From Gyrodactylus bullatarudis (taxonomy: Eukaryota; Platyhelminthes; Monogenea; Gyrodactylidea; Gyrodactylidae), in assembly GCA_012064415.1 (NCBI GenBank), contig SSNU01000249.1, positions 310,001-374,000 of the forward strand: DNA of 64,000 bases. Direction: 5' to 3'. The notes under the pieces were generated by a model. It was not told the origin of the DNA. It saw only the letters and a list, made by a program, of their open reading frames with translations, and did no database searches. Below, one piece after another: positions 44,883-58,123 of this stretch. The position numbers and the translations under genes were made by a program. Within the stretch, counting starts at the first letter, position 1. Each line of letters begins with the position of its first letter.

Positions 44883-47800
44883 ATGTTTCAACATAATGAA
44901 AATTCTTTATCCAGACGAATAAATAACGAACTCTCAATGAAAAGTCGCTTAATGACTGAAGAAGAAATTAGACAGAGAAAAAAGAGCAGCTGGTATCGAG
45001 TTCATTTTTCAGGTATTGAATAATATTACATATAAACATTTATAGGCCCTGTCAAGAATTTTCCTTCAAACCTCAGTAGTTTGACCTACATAACGACATT
45101 AGTCATCAAGCATAATAATCTTCGTAGATTGCCTCAGGAGCTTGGTAATCTAACTAATCTAAACACCCTCGATGCCAGTTTCAATAAACTTGAACTCATT
45201 CCTGCTAGTATAGGAGATTTAGGAGAACTTCAGAATTTGTTACTCAATGATAACAGGCTTTCAGATTTGCCAAATGAAATCGGTAGACTAAATAATCTTC
45301 GACACTTGAGTGAGTTTTTCTACTTCAATTTTTTTGGATTACTCACAAGAGATACATTATTTTGAGAAATTTATGAAAATACACACACCAAAAAATTAAT
45401 ATTAGTAATGCAAGAAGTATTATCTGAAATCTTAATGACCAATATTTCTTTCGTTCTTTGCACATTCTCTAATACCTAATTTTACATGCTTGTATGATAA
45501 ACTTCCTTGAGAATTTGTGTGAGATTCTCGGTCAAATTTAATAAGGATTGTCAAAACAAAAGAGAAATAAGAGTTTTTATCTATGAATTCCTTTGCGTGA
45601 AAATATCTAATCAAATAAACCCCAACCTAAATCAACTCATAATTAGGCTTTTTATCTTTTTAACGGTCTTTTTATTAATTTCATCTTTTTAGATCTTCAA
45701 AGTAATCCTCTTAATGGAAAGCTTATGCAGATTTATGCTGATGGCTCTGAAATAAATGTTCGTAAAATGATAAAAATGTTTATGGAGAATCTGTATTCAT
45801 CTCGTGAGTTTATCATCAAATTTTTTGTCAAATTTAATTTGATTATTAGTCTAGTTAGTTCTTATTTTAGTGTCTTGGTAACTAATCTTTATAAAAAATC
45901 ATTCCTTCATTTCTTACCCTATCTTTGTGTTAACATGCATTGAAAGATAAAAATATTCAATTTCACATGGAAATATACATTCCCCCGAGGTTAAAAAATA
46001 GATAAAAGAGAATATTATTGGCTGAAATGTTATTCTGCAATGCTTACAAAATTTTCATAGGAAAGTATCCTATCGAATATACATTCAATCAAGAGAGTAG
46101 TATGGATGAGCAAGCTATACTCCTTGTTTCTCTATATTCTATTTCTCAATACTAACAGTATACAGACTCTATACTATAGAGTATCTTTCTTTCTATATTC
46201 ATCTATCTTTGTCTATGAGTATCTTTCCATCATTGGATTCTAATGGGAAATAAAATGTTTATTTTTGTATAAAAGTTTGACTCGGTTTCTATACTTTACC
46301 TTCTAATAAATCGAAAGATGACTTAAAATAAATGGCCAGGAGTTTCTCTGAAAATTTATGTTCTAATCCAGCAGAGACAATTGTACCCGATGTTGTCCTC
46401 TCAACACAAGAAGAACGCTTTGAAAAGGAAGATGTATTTATTTCTAGTGAAAAAGAAGAAAATGAGAGAAAGAAATTTTGTAGTTATTCCCTACCTTGCT
46501 ATTCCTGTTTTCATGGTTATGTCTATCATTTAACTTGCCTATTACTCCTTAAGCGCCAACTTCCATGGCATCCAGATTTTCAGAATTATCGAAATATTTC
46601 TTCTTGTTCATCTTCGTGTATTTTCAATCGATTACCACGTTGCTATCCTTATATTATGAATGAATCACAAAGTTATAACCTTAAAAAGTATATTATTGAA
46701 CGCTATAAGCAAGCTGAAATGGACCATCATATAAAAATTGCCATAATTTCTATCAGCCTGGGACAGTTGAATTCAGATTGCTTCATCAATTATGACAGGA
46801 AATGTGTACATTTCACACGACTATTAAAGGAGAGAATTTTTAGAAAAAACTCAATATATCTAGACTTGACCGGAAGTGACATTGACATATCAATAATGCA
46901 ACTTCCAAAGTTTTCTTTTGTTAGAAATAAGACAGTGCTTGGCGAAAAAGTTTATTCAAGCAGCTTTTCTGAGGATATTTCTAGTCGAAATGAGGAATTT
47001 GAGAGTTACTCTCAGCCCACAATAATTCTTGAGCCTATAAAATTATCCAGATCTGTACCGGATGTTTGTAATTCACTTAGAACATGTCTAGTGCCGATAT
47101 TTGAGCTAAAAAATTGTTAGTCTCAATTTATGATTTATCTTCTAATTATAAATTAGCCATAAGAAAATAATTTTTACTATTTTTCCCTCTATAGATATCA
47201 AATCTAATCCGCCTTTTCGAAAATGGCGCAAGATTGAAGAGCCCACAATGAACGGTTATTCTTTATCAGTTATGACTTACAATGTTCTCAGTCCACATTA
47301 TGCTACTCAATATCAATATCCTTATTGTCCATCTTGGGCTTTAGACTGGGACTTTCGACGTCGGAGAATTCTCGAGGAAATATTTAATTACAATGCTAAT
47401 ATAATCTGTCTTCAGGTAATTCTATTCAAATAAGAAATGGCTCATTTCGTATATATAATGTAGTATTATTTGAGAAAAAATTTATATTCTCCAGGGTTTT
47501 TTTGATATTCTCTTCACCTATAGAAATTCAAATCTTGTAAAATGAATGCTTTGATAACTCTCATTTGTTATAATAAATAGATATGCAAAAGTTGTGCCTT
47601 TTTTAGAAACTCATTGGTCAGTAACTGCCTCAAGATTATTTTTGTTTCTCTTTCATCTTTCTTTACTGAATAACTACACTGGGGGTGATTAAAAAAATAT
47701 TTAAAGGTGTTTTATTCTAGATATGATATTACAATGTAAAATTTTACGCTGATCACGAATCTGGCTGTCTGTGAGCTGAGATAATGGGCAAAAAATTCTA

Positions 47801-50800
47801 AAATATCTAGAATAAAACACTTTGACCCCAACCCCACCCGTGTTATTAACCGTGCTGTTTTCTTCCTTAATTAAAACATGAATGATCATTTTTACTGGGT
47901 TGAAATCTGATAATGCCTGGTGAAATATGACTGTACAAACGCGACTAAATCTGCCATCTCCATCAAGTTAGATTTCATAAAACATGGTAACAACCTGTGA
48001 CCACAATTCGCTAGTAGCTTTTAAGAAAATAATTCATTGATCCTTTTTTATACAACTCTGAATTTCAATTACATAAAATAAAAATTTTATTTTTATCAAA
48101 CGATAATTACATAAAAATACCTCTTCAGTAAAGAGTCTACGTACAATACAAGTTGAGATAAAAAAATTTTCATATTTGATATTTTGTTCTCATAAAATTT
48201 TTAATGTGCAATTAATTTTTTTTCATTTCATGGGTTATGCGTGTGTATAAAGCAATTTGAATGATAAATTTTGCAAAAGTTTTTTTCATATCAAGTCACA
48301 AAAATTTAATAGATAAATGCACATAATGATTTTGATAATTGAAAATTGATTCATATCCTTATTTTAAGGATCGATCTTATATAAACATATAAATTTGTAA
48401 TTTTGAAGTACATTTCAGAAAATCTGAGATAAATTTTGATAAAAAAACCTTTTTTTTCAATTCGTAAGATATTAATTTTCATTTAGATCATAGACAAAGA
48501 AAATGTTGCAATTATTATAATTTTTCGGTCTCAAGGGGTTTTTATTCCATTGTACTTTGAGAATGAAATTTCTCAATTTATTCAATTCACAAGATATATT
48601 TTTCAAAATTCTAAAACCAAATATGATTACTTGCTACTTTTTTAAAACTCAGACTTGCATCAAAGAAATAATAATTATCTGAAATAGATTAATCTCTTTT
48701 CTAATAAATTTCACAGGAAGTGGATACGAATCAATTTGAAGAAGTCTTTAAGCCTGAACTAGGCAAAGAAAATTATTCCGGCATTTTTATTCCTAAGTCC
48801 CGTTCAAAATCAATGGATCCTTATGATGCAAAAAGGGTAGATGGTTGTGCAATATTTTGGCAAAGAGACAAGTTTGTTTGACCACATTTATCTTCCTTAG
48901 TAAAATCATTTTGAGACTGAATACATAAGAAAATGAATAGAGATTTATTCTTAATACACAGTCAAATTTTTTAATAATTACTTGTAGGTTCTCCTAGTTA
49001 ACCCTTGCACGGCATCAGATGAAACTTAAAAGTATGACATTTGATGTCTAAGTGACCCCATTGGAATAAACTCTTTGAATAATTTCATAAGAGATAGAAA
49101 TTAGCTTTGCGTGATTTTGTCATATGGCACTTGTGACATTTTTGCTTGGTTTCGCGGTCATTTTGCCTTGGACAAATACCTCTTTAATTCAGTCTCCTTC
49201 GTTTTGGATCTCTGGACACAGGATATCCTCTTCAATTCCCATGAGTTTTATGGATTAAGTTTCTGACAGCTTTGTGCAGTATAGAACATTAAAGAAAAGC
49301 CTAAAAGATTACTTTTTATTAAAGTTACCTTCAGCAGAAGTTCAATTAGGGTCCCTTAGACCCCAAATTTCGTGCAAGGGTTAATATCCACTTGTCTAAT
49401 ATGTCTAATATCTGAGAATCACCCTATGAATAGGATGAACTTTATCTGAAGGATTCAATGAATTTCTTATTCTCCATTTATTCATTTAATCTCAATAAAT
49501 TTTACGATAGATTTTAAGGAATTAATCAATACCAAGTACTTGATTAATTTGGGATTAACTCAACTCATAGCAGATTATATTTGATTGGAATCCATGTTTG
49601 TGAAAAAATTTATTTTAAATAATAATATCTATGTACATTCTTCTAAAAAACCCTGCTAACCAATATGTTAGAATAATAGAAATAAAAAATTAAGGCAATA
49701 CAGAAAAAACTGTTTTCATTTATTTCACCAAATTTTCATTGAATTTGTTATTATTTAGATTTGAAAAAATTTGTGAACTTCACCATGAGTTCATTGTGAG
49801 CGCTGCGGATGTAAATGAGAATCCTTTACCTATTCTGTTGAATCGAGTTATCATACGTGACAATGTAGCCTTGGGAGCGATTTTTCAAACCAGAGAAAAA
49901 AATCGTGAGTCCAAGTTCAAAGAGCAAAATAATAATTCTTTTAGCCAATGAAAATTCATCTTCCTTTTTCATTTCATCAATAGCCATAATGGATTTTTAT
50001 AATAAGGATGAATTCGTTTGAACAAATCAATATCATCATTTCATCAGTTTCTATTTTTATCTTTTTATTTAAAACGATTAAATATGGAAATTGAGTTTTA
50101 ATTAATTAAACTCTTCATCGTTGTTCAAAATTGATTGGCTGACTAAAATGTGTCCTGTATTTACTTATCCACATACAGGATTTTTATCCAGGATTAGAGA
50201 TAATGTATCAAGGGAAACTTGGCATTTCCTATCTATCATAATAGGATATGTCATGAAATGCATCTCATTTGAACTTTTTAGATTCTTCTATGATAAAAGA
50301 TTTATCATAGAGCTAATCCTAATCCTTCAAGATAATACTGTAAAACTACAGTAATATTTCACACGTCTAATGTGTCAAGACTGGCTCAAAATTATCTTTA
50401 AGTATTTCGCCTCAACTCTGTCTAGGATTGGAGAATTTATAAATATTGATTTTCATGTACTCTGAAATGCATACTCTGAAACCATATAGAAATGAAAATA
50501 AATTAATTGAGAATATAAATTTTCTTTTGTATTTATTGAACAAGATTTACTGACTACCAGTGTTTATGCATTTATTTTAATGATTGAAATGAAGTCTAGC
50601 ATTCGCTAATCATTTTATGAATTTGTGAGAATCGACTTACACCGTTATTTCTCTTTCACATGATCAAGTATTTTGTAACTATAGGAATGCTATTTTAAAT
50701 TAATCTATCGGATATTAAAAACTTTTTTTTTCTATTTTCCTTATTTCATTTTTTTATAATTATCTGTAGCCTAATTTATAACAAAATTCTTGTTAGTTGG

Positions 50801-53800
50801 TTAAACTCATATAAGATTCCAGGTTTATATCGTTTATTTCAAAAAAACTTGTTATTTTCCAGTTCTTGTTGAAAAAAACAGGTTTTACTTCATATAACAG
50901 TGTTTTTATGAATTTTTTGGCTAAGTCATCGTTCTCCGCCTTCTAAAATTTTTTTTTCTCTAGCAAAAATCATTGACCTCATTCTATTCCGTTGATTAGC
51001 AACTGGAGAAACGTGATTTGCATAATCAACACACTACATTTAATTATTTTAGTGAGATGATAGAAGTAATATTTAGACTTGGAAACTTTGGTTAAATACC
51101 TGTACAACTTTTCCGATTTTTCAAGCTAATCCATTATTTTCAATGATCCTACAAAGAAACTTGGTCCAACTAGATTTATTTTGATCACTATCAACTAAAT
51201 CCATTTAAAATGAACTAGGCTGCATTCATTATAGCTAAAATTAGCATTTTAACCTTGTTATCTAGGGATCCTCATTTCTCAACCCATTCTTCGAGCTATC
51301 TTGAGATTTATTCATCTTTAAACATCGAAAAAATCGTTTGGCTTCAGTTTTTCCAAAATATCTCTTAACACTTTAACTCGAGGTAATTTTTCAAACCATA
51401 TTTCTTTCATCCAATGTAGTAAATACATCTCTTTCAATTATCCTTAGTTTATTGTTTGTTATTTTGGTTCAAATCGATATCTTTCATAGGATTTTCAATG
51501 CTTTCCGGGACACATTAAACAAATTTCATTTTCATTCATACCACTCGCAATGCGTGTGTACAATCATTGAGAATTAGTGTGCTCTATTTATATATATCTC
51601 TCTTTTCGATTGGAAATACAGCATGGCTTATTAATATTCATTCAGGCTACATACTAGCTAACAAATTCAACATCGAATAAATGGAATCTATCTAGGTTAA
51701 TTGATCAATTGAATTGATTTTAAATATCCATTAAAATCATCTCAATGTTGAAATACGTTCTTTCCACCAGACAAATGAATTTTATTCAACTTATCATATT
51801 CTGTAGTATAAAATATCGATTAATGGTAATAAAAATCATTCTTTCAATACAATACTGAAAGTTTATTCAATAAATTGTAAAAATGGTGAAATTAAAGTTG
51901 ATCCCTGAGCGATCATGTTCTAGAAGACAAGATATCCTTCACGTTAGAGAATTTTGGTTCATTTTTAAGAATTTTTCACTCATTCATCATTAATTTCATG
52001 ACTTTCTTCTTGTCAATTAAGAAACATTCATGATACTTAGACGATGTTTTCATTAAATTCAAATATAAAAATTTCGAAATTTATTGTTAATCAATATTGC
52101 TCAAAACTTTGGGTAAAAGATTAATCTCATTAAGATATATTTTTTATGATTAGCTAAACAATTTTGTGTTACAAACGGACACATCTACTGGCATCCAGAT
52201 CATTCAGATGTTAAATTAATTCAAACAATGATGTGGACCACAGAATTGTATCGATATATCAACTTCTTTTATGATCACAATTTGGAAAATCATGAAAATC
52301 GATCTGAGAATATTCTCAACCATGAGGTCATCACGAGTCATATTGATAAGAATAAAATGACCAAAATGCATCCACGAACTCAAATGATGCCAATCATCAT
52401 GTGCGGAGATTTTAATTCTCTTCCCGACTCTGGAGTGGTAAAATTTCTTCGCTCTGGCCAAATTGATCGCGACGATAAGGAATTCCTCGATATGGGCTTC
52501 AAGTATCAATTTGAGGATTGGAATCTATTCCGTTTCAATAATGTAATTGATGGCAATACTCTTAGGCACAAATTTAACTTTGACAAGGCCTACAAAGATA
52601 ATCAAGGAATGACTGTCTCCAACTTTACGTGAGTTTTTGTTCTATTTTTAGGTATACAAAATTCTATTTATTTTTATATGAAATGTTTTAATTTTTTCAA
52701 ATAAAAAATACATGTTTCTTTTATATTATAATATAAAAACTAGCGTTCTGACAACAAAAACAATAATAAATTACCATGTTAAAATATAAAGTGCATGATA
52801 CAGTGTATTGGAAAGGATTGTACTGGAATATTTGAGTTTGAATCGGTCTAAAGCCTCTTTAAGACGTTTCGGTACTGGGGTAGTCAAGTACTTTCTGCAG
52901 TGGATGAGACGCATGTAATGTGAACTCTCTTCAATTTTATCTAAAAAACCTTTATCAATGTTCAAAATATCCTTTTTCGATACATTTCAAATTTTAAGTC
53001 TTTCCTTGTAATTACTTAAATCTCGTTACTCTCAGATTTTTTATTTTGACATAAAACCAACCTCATCTTGGTAAAACTAATTTGAGAAATCTTTTTTATA
53101 AAAATATCTGTATATACAGATATACCTGCATAAGGTCCGTGCTGATATGCGAGAATAAAATTTAAAAATCTAAATAAACAGAAATTATGAGAACTCGACA
53201 ATGATTGGAAGAATCTGTATATTTTCAGATAAAAGGTAAAAAGCAGTTGTCGTGTTTTTTTATCGAATTTGCTATTAATCATCAGTTTAATTAATACTTT
53301 TTCTTAAAAAATATATTTACTCAGGGCAGTTCCCTAGTTAGTCGTAAGATCATTTGCTTGTTCATCAAAGAGAAACTAGAAACTTTCAAAATTATGACTA
53401 CTGTCTGACTACCACAGGAATATTTATTTATATAAACCACTAGACGTCTGATGATCAATTATTCAATATAACAGATTGAGATTCTTATTTCAAGATGCTA
53501 ATTAATCTGTCTTCTTGATATTTTTCAAAGGATGATTAATCTCGAAATCCCTCAGAAAATCAAGTATCATAGATTTCATTGAAGTCTTCTTTTTAATTTC
53601 AAATTACATCCACTTGATAAAAGTGTATTTTGAAATGTAAAATTATCCTACATTTCATTTTTCTGAAGAATATGCTGGAAATTAATTGATTAGATGATAG
53701 TTTATCAAAGTTATGTAGGAAACAAGGTAACATGTTTTAGATAAATGAAAAGTTTTTAATCTTCAAATAACGTGTAATAAAATCTAGTTGATAAAGTCAA

Positions 53801-56800
53801 GTGTCTTCAACAAAATTTCATCTGAATCGATATTTTGCAAAAGTTTCTGGCAACTTTTCTATTGATTTTGATAGAAATAAAAAATTCTTTGCATCAGAAT
53901 TCTGAGTTAATGGACAGCTCAATTCTAATTTATTGATATTTTTAATTTCCATCATTTGTTGTTATATTATCAAAAATCCAAGTTCTAAATGTCTTTTATT
54001 TTACCTTTTTTGTCTTTATTAATCACTTGACATTTTTTAAAATTTACATTAATCTATAAATCATCATAATCAGAAAAAGAATGGATAAACAATATACTGA
54101 TGAAATTCATCTTAAATTTTTATAAGTAATTTTGGATAAAAAATTTTTATTTGAATGAAAATATATAGGTTGATCGAATTTTACGTATTTCTAATCTGAA
54201 TCTTGATTGAAAAGAGGATATATTGTTAAGTAGGATTGAAAAATTCCTTTGATTTCTCGTATTATAGGTTGAGCTACTATTCAAGCTTGTTAAGTTGTAG
54301 AGTATTATTATAAAGGAGCTATTCTTAGCCAGATCGGATAAATAAATTACCTAAAATTTTTTTCATGTACGACCTTTGTGGGGAAATAATATTAATCAAT
54401 CAATGATAAACTCGTTAAACTTTTATTCATTTCTAACTCACAAAAATTTTTCATTACTATGAATGAAGTATTCGAGTGTCTTTTTAAAAGTGCACAGTTT
54501 AATTTTTCATATAAGCATATTAAACCTTTATAGAGTGAAGTTTTTTTAAGGTCGAATTTGCAAGAAATGTTTATTTTACTCTGAAGCAAATATTATCTGC
54601 TAGAATTTATATCCTAAATAAAAAAAATTATTTATACTCATGATTGTAATTATCATACTGTTAATATGTATTTACTCACTTTTTAATGATATTTTATAGG
54701 AATTGATTTTCTGAACAAAAACATTCAAATTTCATCAATTCAAATAATCACTGGCTCATGCTGTTAATGAAAAAATTAATTATACTAGTGTATTGATTTT
54801 CTAGAATTTCATCTATAGTATAGTAGTCGTTAAAATTGAATTCTGCACCATTCGAGAAGATTGCTTTTGACTCAACCTCTGTCAAAGCATCTTCTTCCTG
54901 TCACATTTTTCTAAAATTTAATCCTAATCTCGACCAAACACTTTGTTCTCTTATAAGTTGTAAAATTCAAAATAATCGGAAAATAAATACAATTTGACAA
55001 AAATATGCCTTTCTTGGAGTTTCGAAAACGCGCCAAATTTTTATTTTTTCAACTTTGATCTCAAAATTTTTATCGATTTTCAATATTCAAAACAATTTAT
55101 TTAAATGTTACTAGAATTATTTCGTTCTAGGTACTTAGGTAATATATTCCACAGGAACGTCTTATTTGGTAATGGATTAGCCCATGTTGCTGAATGTTAC
55201 ATCTTACTAATGGATCCCACCGAGACTGGCACGAAAAAACTCACATAGCATTTAGAAATAATCTAAGTTTCTTTCGTACCAGTCTCGGTGGGATCCATTA
55301 GTAAGATGTAACATTCAGCAACATTTGTAAGTATAGGTGCTGCACTATTCAATAATTTATTTAAATTCTGAATCAGTGAAAAATGATCTAAAATTAGTTT
55401 TATAATAAAATCTATTAAAACTTGGGTCAATATTAGAATTCTCATTTGGATGACCATGGCTGAGAATTCTAATATTGACCCAAGTTTTAATAAATTTTAT
55501 TACAATTTATTTAAATTCTGATATTTGGCATCAAAATAAGCAAAAAAGTTCGAATTTAACCATAAAAGTTCAAATAAATTCATCATTTTTTCAAGAAAAA
55601 GTTAAACTTCTAAATTTATGGTTATCTCCCATCGTGAAAATTGAAAAATTCAGATGGTTCGATTTCCCACAACGATGATAAATTTATCTGAACTTCTTTG
55701 ACCGAATTCTTTGCCCTTCGATGATTTAAAAATTGTTACTCCGAATCCATCAAATCAGTTCATCCTTTTTGAACTCAAACATTTCTCAGACTCTCTCTCC
55801 AATATAGGATTATCTATCAATCACTCGAAATCCAAAACTATGTTACTTGAACCCTCCTCGCCTAATCTTGATGTATCTCTCTTCCCGGTATTCGTCATAG
55901 AAATACAAGACTTGGGCATTCATTACAACAATAAACTCCGAATCAAAGATCGCATGACCACTCTTCTAAAAAACCTATTTAATTTGAAAATTTGTCCTTG
56001 ACCCGGATCTAAGATTAAAAAATGTTCCGGAGCTTTATTCTATCTAAATTTGATTACCGTTTAGCAATTATTGTTAATATAACTCATTTCTCATCTAAAG
56101 CACTTGAACGGATTCAATTCAAACTCATCAGGAATTGTGTTGTGTTCCACTTAGCTACAATGAATGCTACAATTGAAAACTAACCTTTTCCGTATTTATG
56201 AATTATTAATTCACGTAGTTTGACTTGGAAAAATATCTGCTTTTATAATCAACTGTAAAAATACTCAAAATCCTTGATCCCACCCCTACAATCTTTGACA
56301 AAAATAGGGCTTCTCCATTCTTTTATCCAATATCCTTTCGATAACATTACTAATACAAACATTTAAACTTAGTGTGATTATTAGGGCAGAAGCTCAAGGC
56401 AAATAAATGTATTTCTCGAAAAAAATAGCAACGATAAGAACAGTCTCATTTTATTGTCTCAAATTTTTACATGTATGAAATATGTTATAAAAATGGGCCC
56501 AGTATTTATTTTGTAAGAATTTGTCTCATCATCATATTAAAAGCATGAGATTTTTATCGTCTTTAAGGAATTGAATCTTTTCACTAAAAAATCCCTTTTC
56601 AATCAGAGAATACTGTTTTTTAATCAATTTCAAAATCAATCCATTAATTAATGGAAAATAGTTGTTTTCACTTCTCTCGAATCTAGATCCTTGATTTAAA
56701 ATAAAGACAATCTCTTTCTGTCTCTCTCGTAGTCATTCTAATCTTTCAAAATTTTATATAAATAACTAGAATATTTGGATTTTTCGATATCATGTGAAAA

Positions 56801-57050
56801 GAACTCATTCAAATGACTCATAGTTTACAAATATTCCTTAATCATCTATTTTTTATTTAGCTGTGATTTCAAAGGACTTATCGATCACATATTCTTCTCA
56901 AAAAGAAATCTTCGCCTACTCGGAAGTCTCGATTCCCTCCCAGAGGAATGGTTTCACGAACAAAAGATTGAAGGTTGCCCACATGTTCATTTTCCCTCAG
57001 ATCATTTTCCCCTATTTGTTGAACTTGAATTGACCTCCTGTTACATCTAA
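44883..57050 (+). CDS. CNOT6: CCR4-NOT deadenylase CNOT6/CCR4 (LRR + EEP nuclease)
   Basis: Catalytic subunit of CCR4-NOT, which shortens poly(A) tails. Exons 44883-45012, 45046-45309, 45693-45803, 47195-47415, 48717-48871, 49759-49904, 52154-52628 and 56861-57050 join in phase; 563 aa, typical. The N-terminal leucine-rich repeats bind the CNOT1 partner side (LVIKHNNLRRLPQELGNL, LDASFNKLELIPASIGDL, LLLNDNRLSDLPNEIGRL). The nuclease has SVMTYNVLSPHYAT, YCPSWALDWDFRRRRILEE, CLQEVDTNQF (catalytic Glu formed across exons 4/5), SGIFIPKSR, VDGCAIFW, LIQTMMWTTEL, MCGDFNSLPDSGVV and the final PSDHFPLF, so all EEP metal and catalytic residues appear present. Intron 1 is 33 nt; intron 7 is 4,232 nt and repeat-filled. 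Intron 3 contains a separate 262-codon ORF. Confidence 0.95.
46268..46275 (+). promoter_or_regulatory. TATA-box-like element
   Basis: TATAAAAG 57 bp before the ATG of the nested ORF at 46332. Exact consensus and suitable distance, but TATA-like words are frequent in such AT-rich DNA. Confidence 0.35.
46332..47120 (+). CDS. Unrecognised 262-aa ORF nested in CNOT6 intron 3
   Basis: An uninterrupted frame from ATG (with TAA immediately before it) to TAG, far longer than chance predicts here. It cannot be a CNOT6 exon insert: exon 3 (ends 45803) and exon 4 (starts 47195) join in phase without it and CNOT6 homology is continuous. The product is soluble-looking, with an acidic start (MARSFSENLCSNPAE), a Cys/His-rich stretch around residues 55-75 (CSYSLPCYSCFHGYVYHLTC), a basic middle and a Ser/Glu-rich end. 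No family recognised. It may be a nested single-exon gene, an alternative terminal exon, or a retrocopy. The TATAAAAG upstream is weak support. Confidence 0.45.
   Translation: MARSFSENLCSNPAETIVPDVVLSTQEERFEKEDVFISSEKEENERKKFCSYSLPCYSCFHGYVYHLTCLLLLKRQLPWHPDFQNYRNISSCSSSCIFNRLPRCYPYIMNESQSYNLKKYIIERYKQAEMDHHIKIAIISISLGQLNSDCFINYDRKCVHFTRLLKERIFRKNSIYLDLTGSDIDISIMQLPKFSFVRNKTVLGEKVYSSSFSEDISSRNEEFESYSQPTIILEPIKLSRSVPDVCNSLRTCLVPIFELKNC
47706..47812. mobile_element. Short inverted-repeat element (FB7)
   Basis: GTGTTTTATTCTAGATAT near 47708 is repeated as ATATCTAGAATAAAACAC near 47794-47811, giving ~18-bp perfect arms around ~68 bp. A small palindromic MITE or remnant within CNOT6 intron 4. Confidence 0.6.
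47905..48025 (+). mobile_element. Penelope-associated terminal repeat fragment
   Basis: AACGCG, AAATCTGCC, CATCTCCATCAAGTTAGAT and CTGTGACCACA-x-TTCGCTAGTAG match, in inverse orientation, the segment 12650-12810 beside the Penelope-like element, minus an ~80-bp block. CTGATAATGCC at 47907 and ACAAACGCG at about 47935 correspond to the hammerhead CUGAUGAGUCC and GAAACGCG blocks, but both are degraded. Confidence 0.55.
48998..49384. mobile_element. piggyBac-like MITE, copy C
   Basis: TTAA at 48998-49001 and 49381-49384; terminal inverts CCCTTGCACG and CGTGCAAGGG are perfect. 379 bp, no transposase. It lies in CNOT6 intron 5. Confidence 0.85.
55145..55525. repeat. Two adjacent palindromic repeats
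   Basis: First palindrome: GTTGCTGAATGTTACATCTTACTAATGGATCCCACCGAGACTGG-type arm at about 55178-55226, inverted at about 55277-55324. Second: AATTTATTTAAATTCTGA plus TTGGGTCAATATTAGAATTCTCA arms at about 55350-55450 and 55455-55525. The second resembles a segment near 20936-21030 in calpain intron 7. They are probably nested transposon ends. Confidence 0.7.
55690..56190 (+). mobile_element. Non-LTR retrotransposon (LINE) RT fragment
   Basis: An open frame at 55711-56001 has the pattern of the C-terminal side of a LINE reverse transcriptase: ISFxK-type GLSINHSKSKTMLL, then VIEIQDLGIHYNNKLRIKDRM. Continuing past a stop and frameshift, YRLAIIVNITHFSSKALERIQ resembles the following thumb segment (F-D-Y-x-x ... 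LERIQ). Truncated at both ends and dead. It lies in CNOT6 intron 7. Confidence 0.65.
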
Positions 57051-58123
57051 CAGAGTCAATTTTCATTATTGTTATTTGTATCAAGCTGATTGAAAAAAAT
57101 TACTTCATAGATATTCTTATAATTAGTACATCAGCATCATCATAGGCAGACACATTCATTTGTATTTCAAGATTGAAGATATTTTCACTTCACCTAGCTG
57201 TATTTCACATGCAATGCCCCTCATATCTCTCCGCAGGATCCACTGACCAAAGCCCCTAAATGATAAAATGCCCTCAATTAGAGTTGTAAAGTGAAATTTG
57301 TCATTATTCTATTCAACCAATATTTTTTGTTACATACTTTAAAGCGGAAAAAAGACTACTTGAGTTTTCTACCATCATTTTATACGTAAAATTAATTCTT
57401 ATTAAAATAAACATTACACTGTATCGTATTGTTATTTATCGGTAAAAAATTAATAAAGTAAATATTTTATTCACGATGAAATACAACATTATTTAGAGTA
57501 GATGCTTGTCACATTTTTCCTCAAATTATTTTTCAGAATATATTTGATTTTAGAACTTTTGTGTTATATTCAAATTCAACAGACAATTTATAAAAAATCG
57601 ATGTTTATAATAAAACAAACAGACTTTATTTTTTCACACTTGTTTTATATTACACTTTATTATTGAATTTAGATAAGAGACTAAATTCATACCAATGTTA
57701 TATTCTCGTTTATTGAAATAGTTTGTTCTATCAAAAAAAATCGAGTGAATAAATCCCTTCCATTGTGCTTTAAAAATTTATCTATCACATTAAAGAAATA
57801 CATGTATAATTTTCGAACATATAATTTTAAATTCATATCATTATGACATTCTTGTATCATTATTTAAGTATCCGAACAAGATAATAACAATCTAGAATTC
57901 AAAAATCATTGATAAGTAAGATCTAAATTAAACTTTTCCACACAAAGGGTTTTTTGGCAAAAAAATTCTCAGGGTTTCAAATTGAAACTTTCAATTATTA
58001 TCATTATTCAAATTGAATACAAAAATTTTTGTCAAAAAGCATTAAGTTATTCATTAAAACAAATTAGAAATATCACTGATCTAAAATCTACTTTGTTTGA
58101 CTAGCTAATAATAATATCAAAAA
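57051..58123. other. Intergenic region CNOT6 / SLC44
   Basis: About 1.1 kb, very AT-rich, no gene seen on either strand. It should hold the CNOT6 3' UTR and the SLC44 promoter. Confidence 0.5.
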
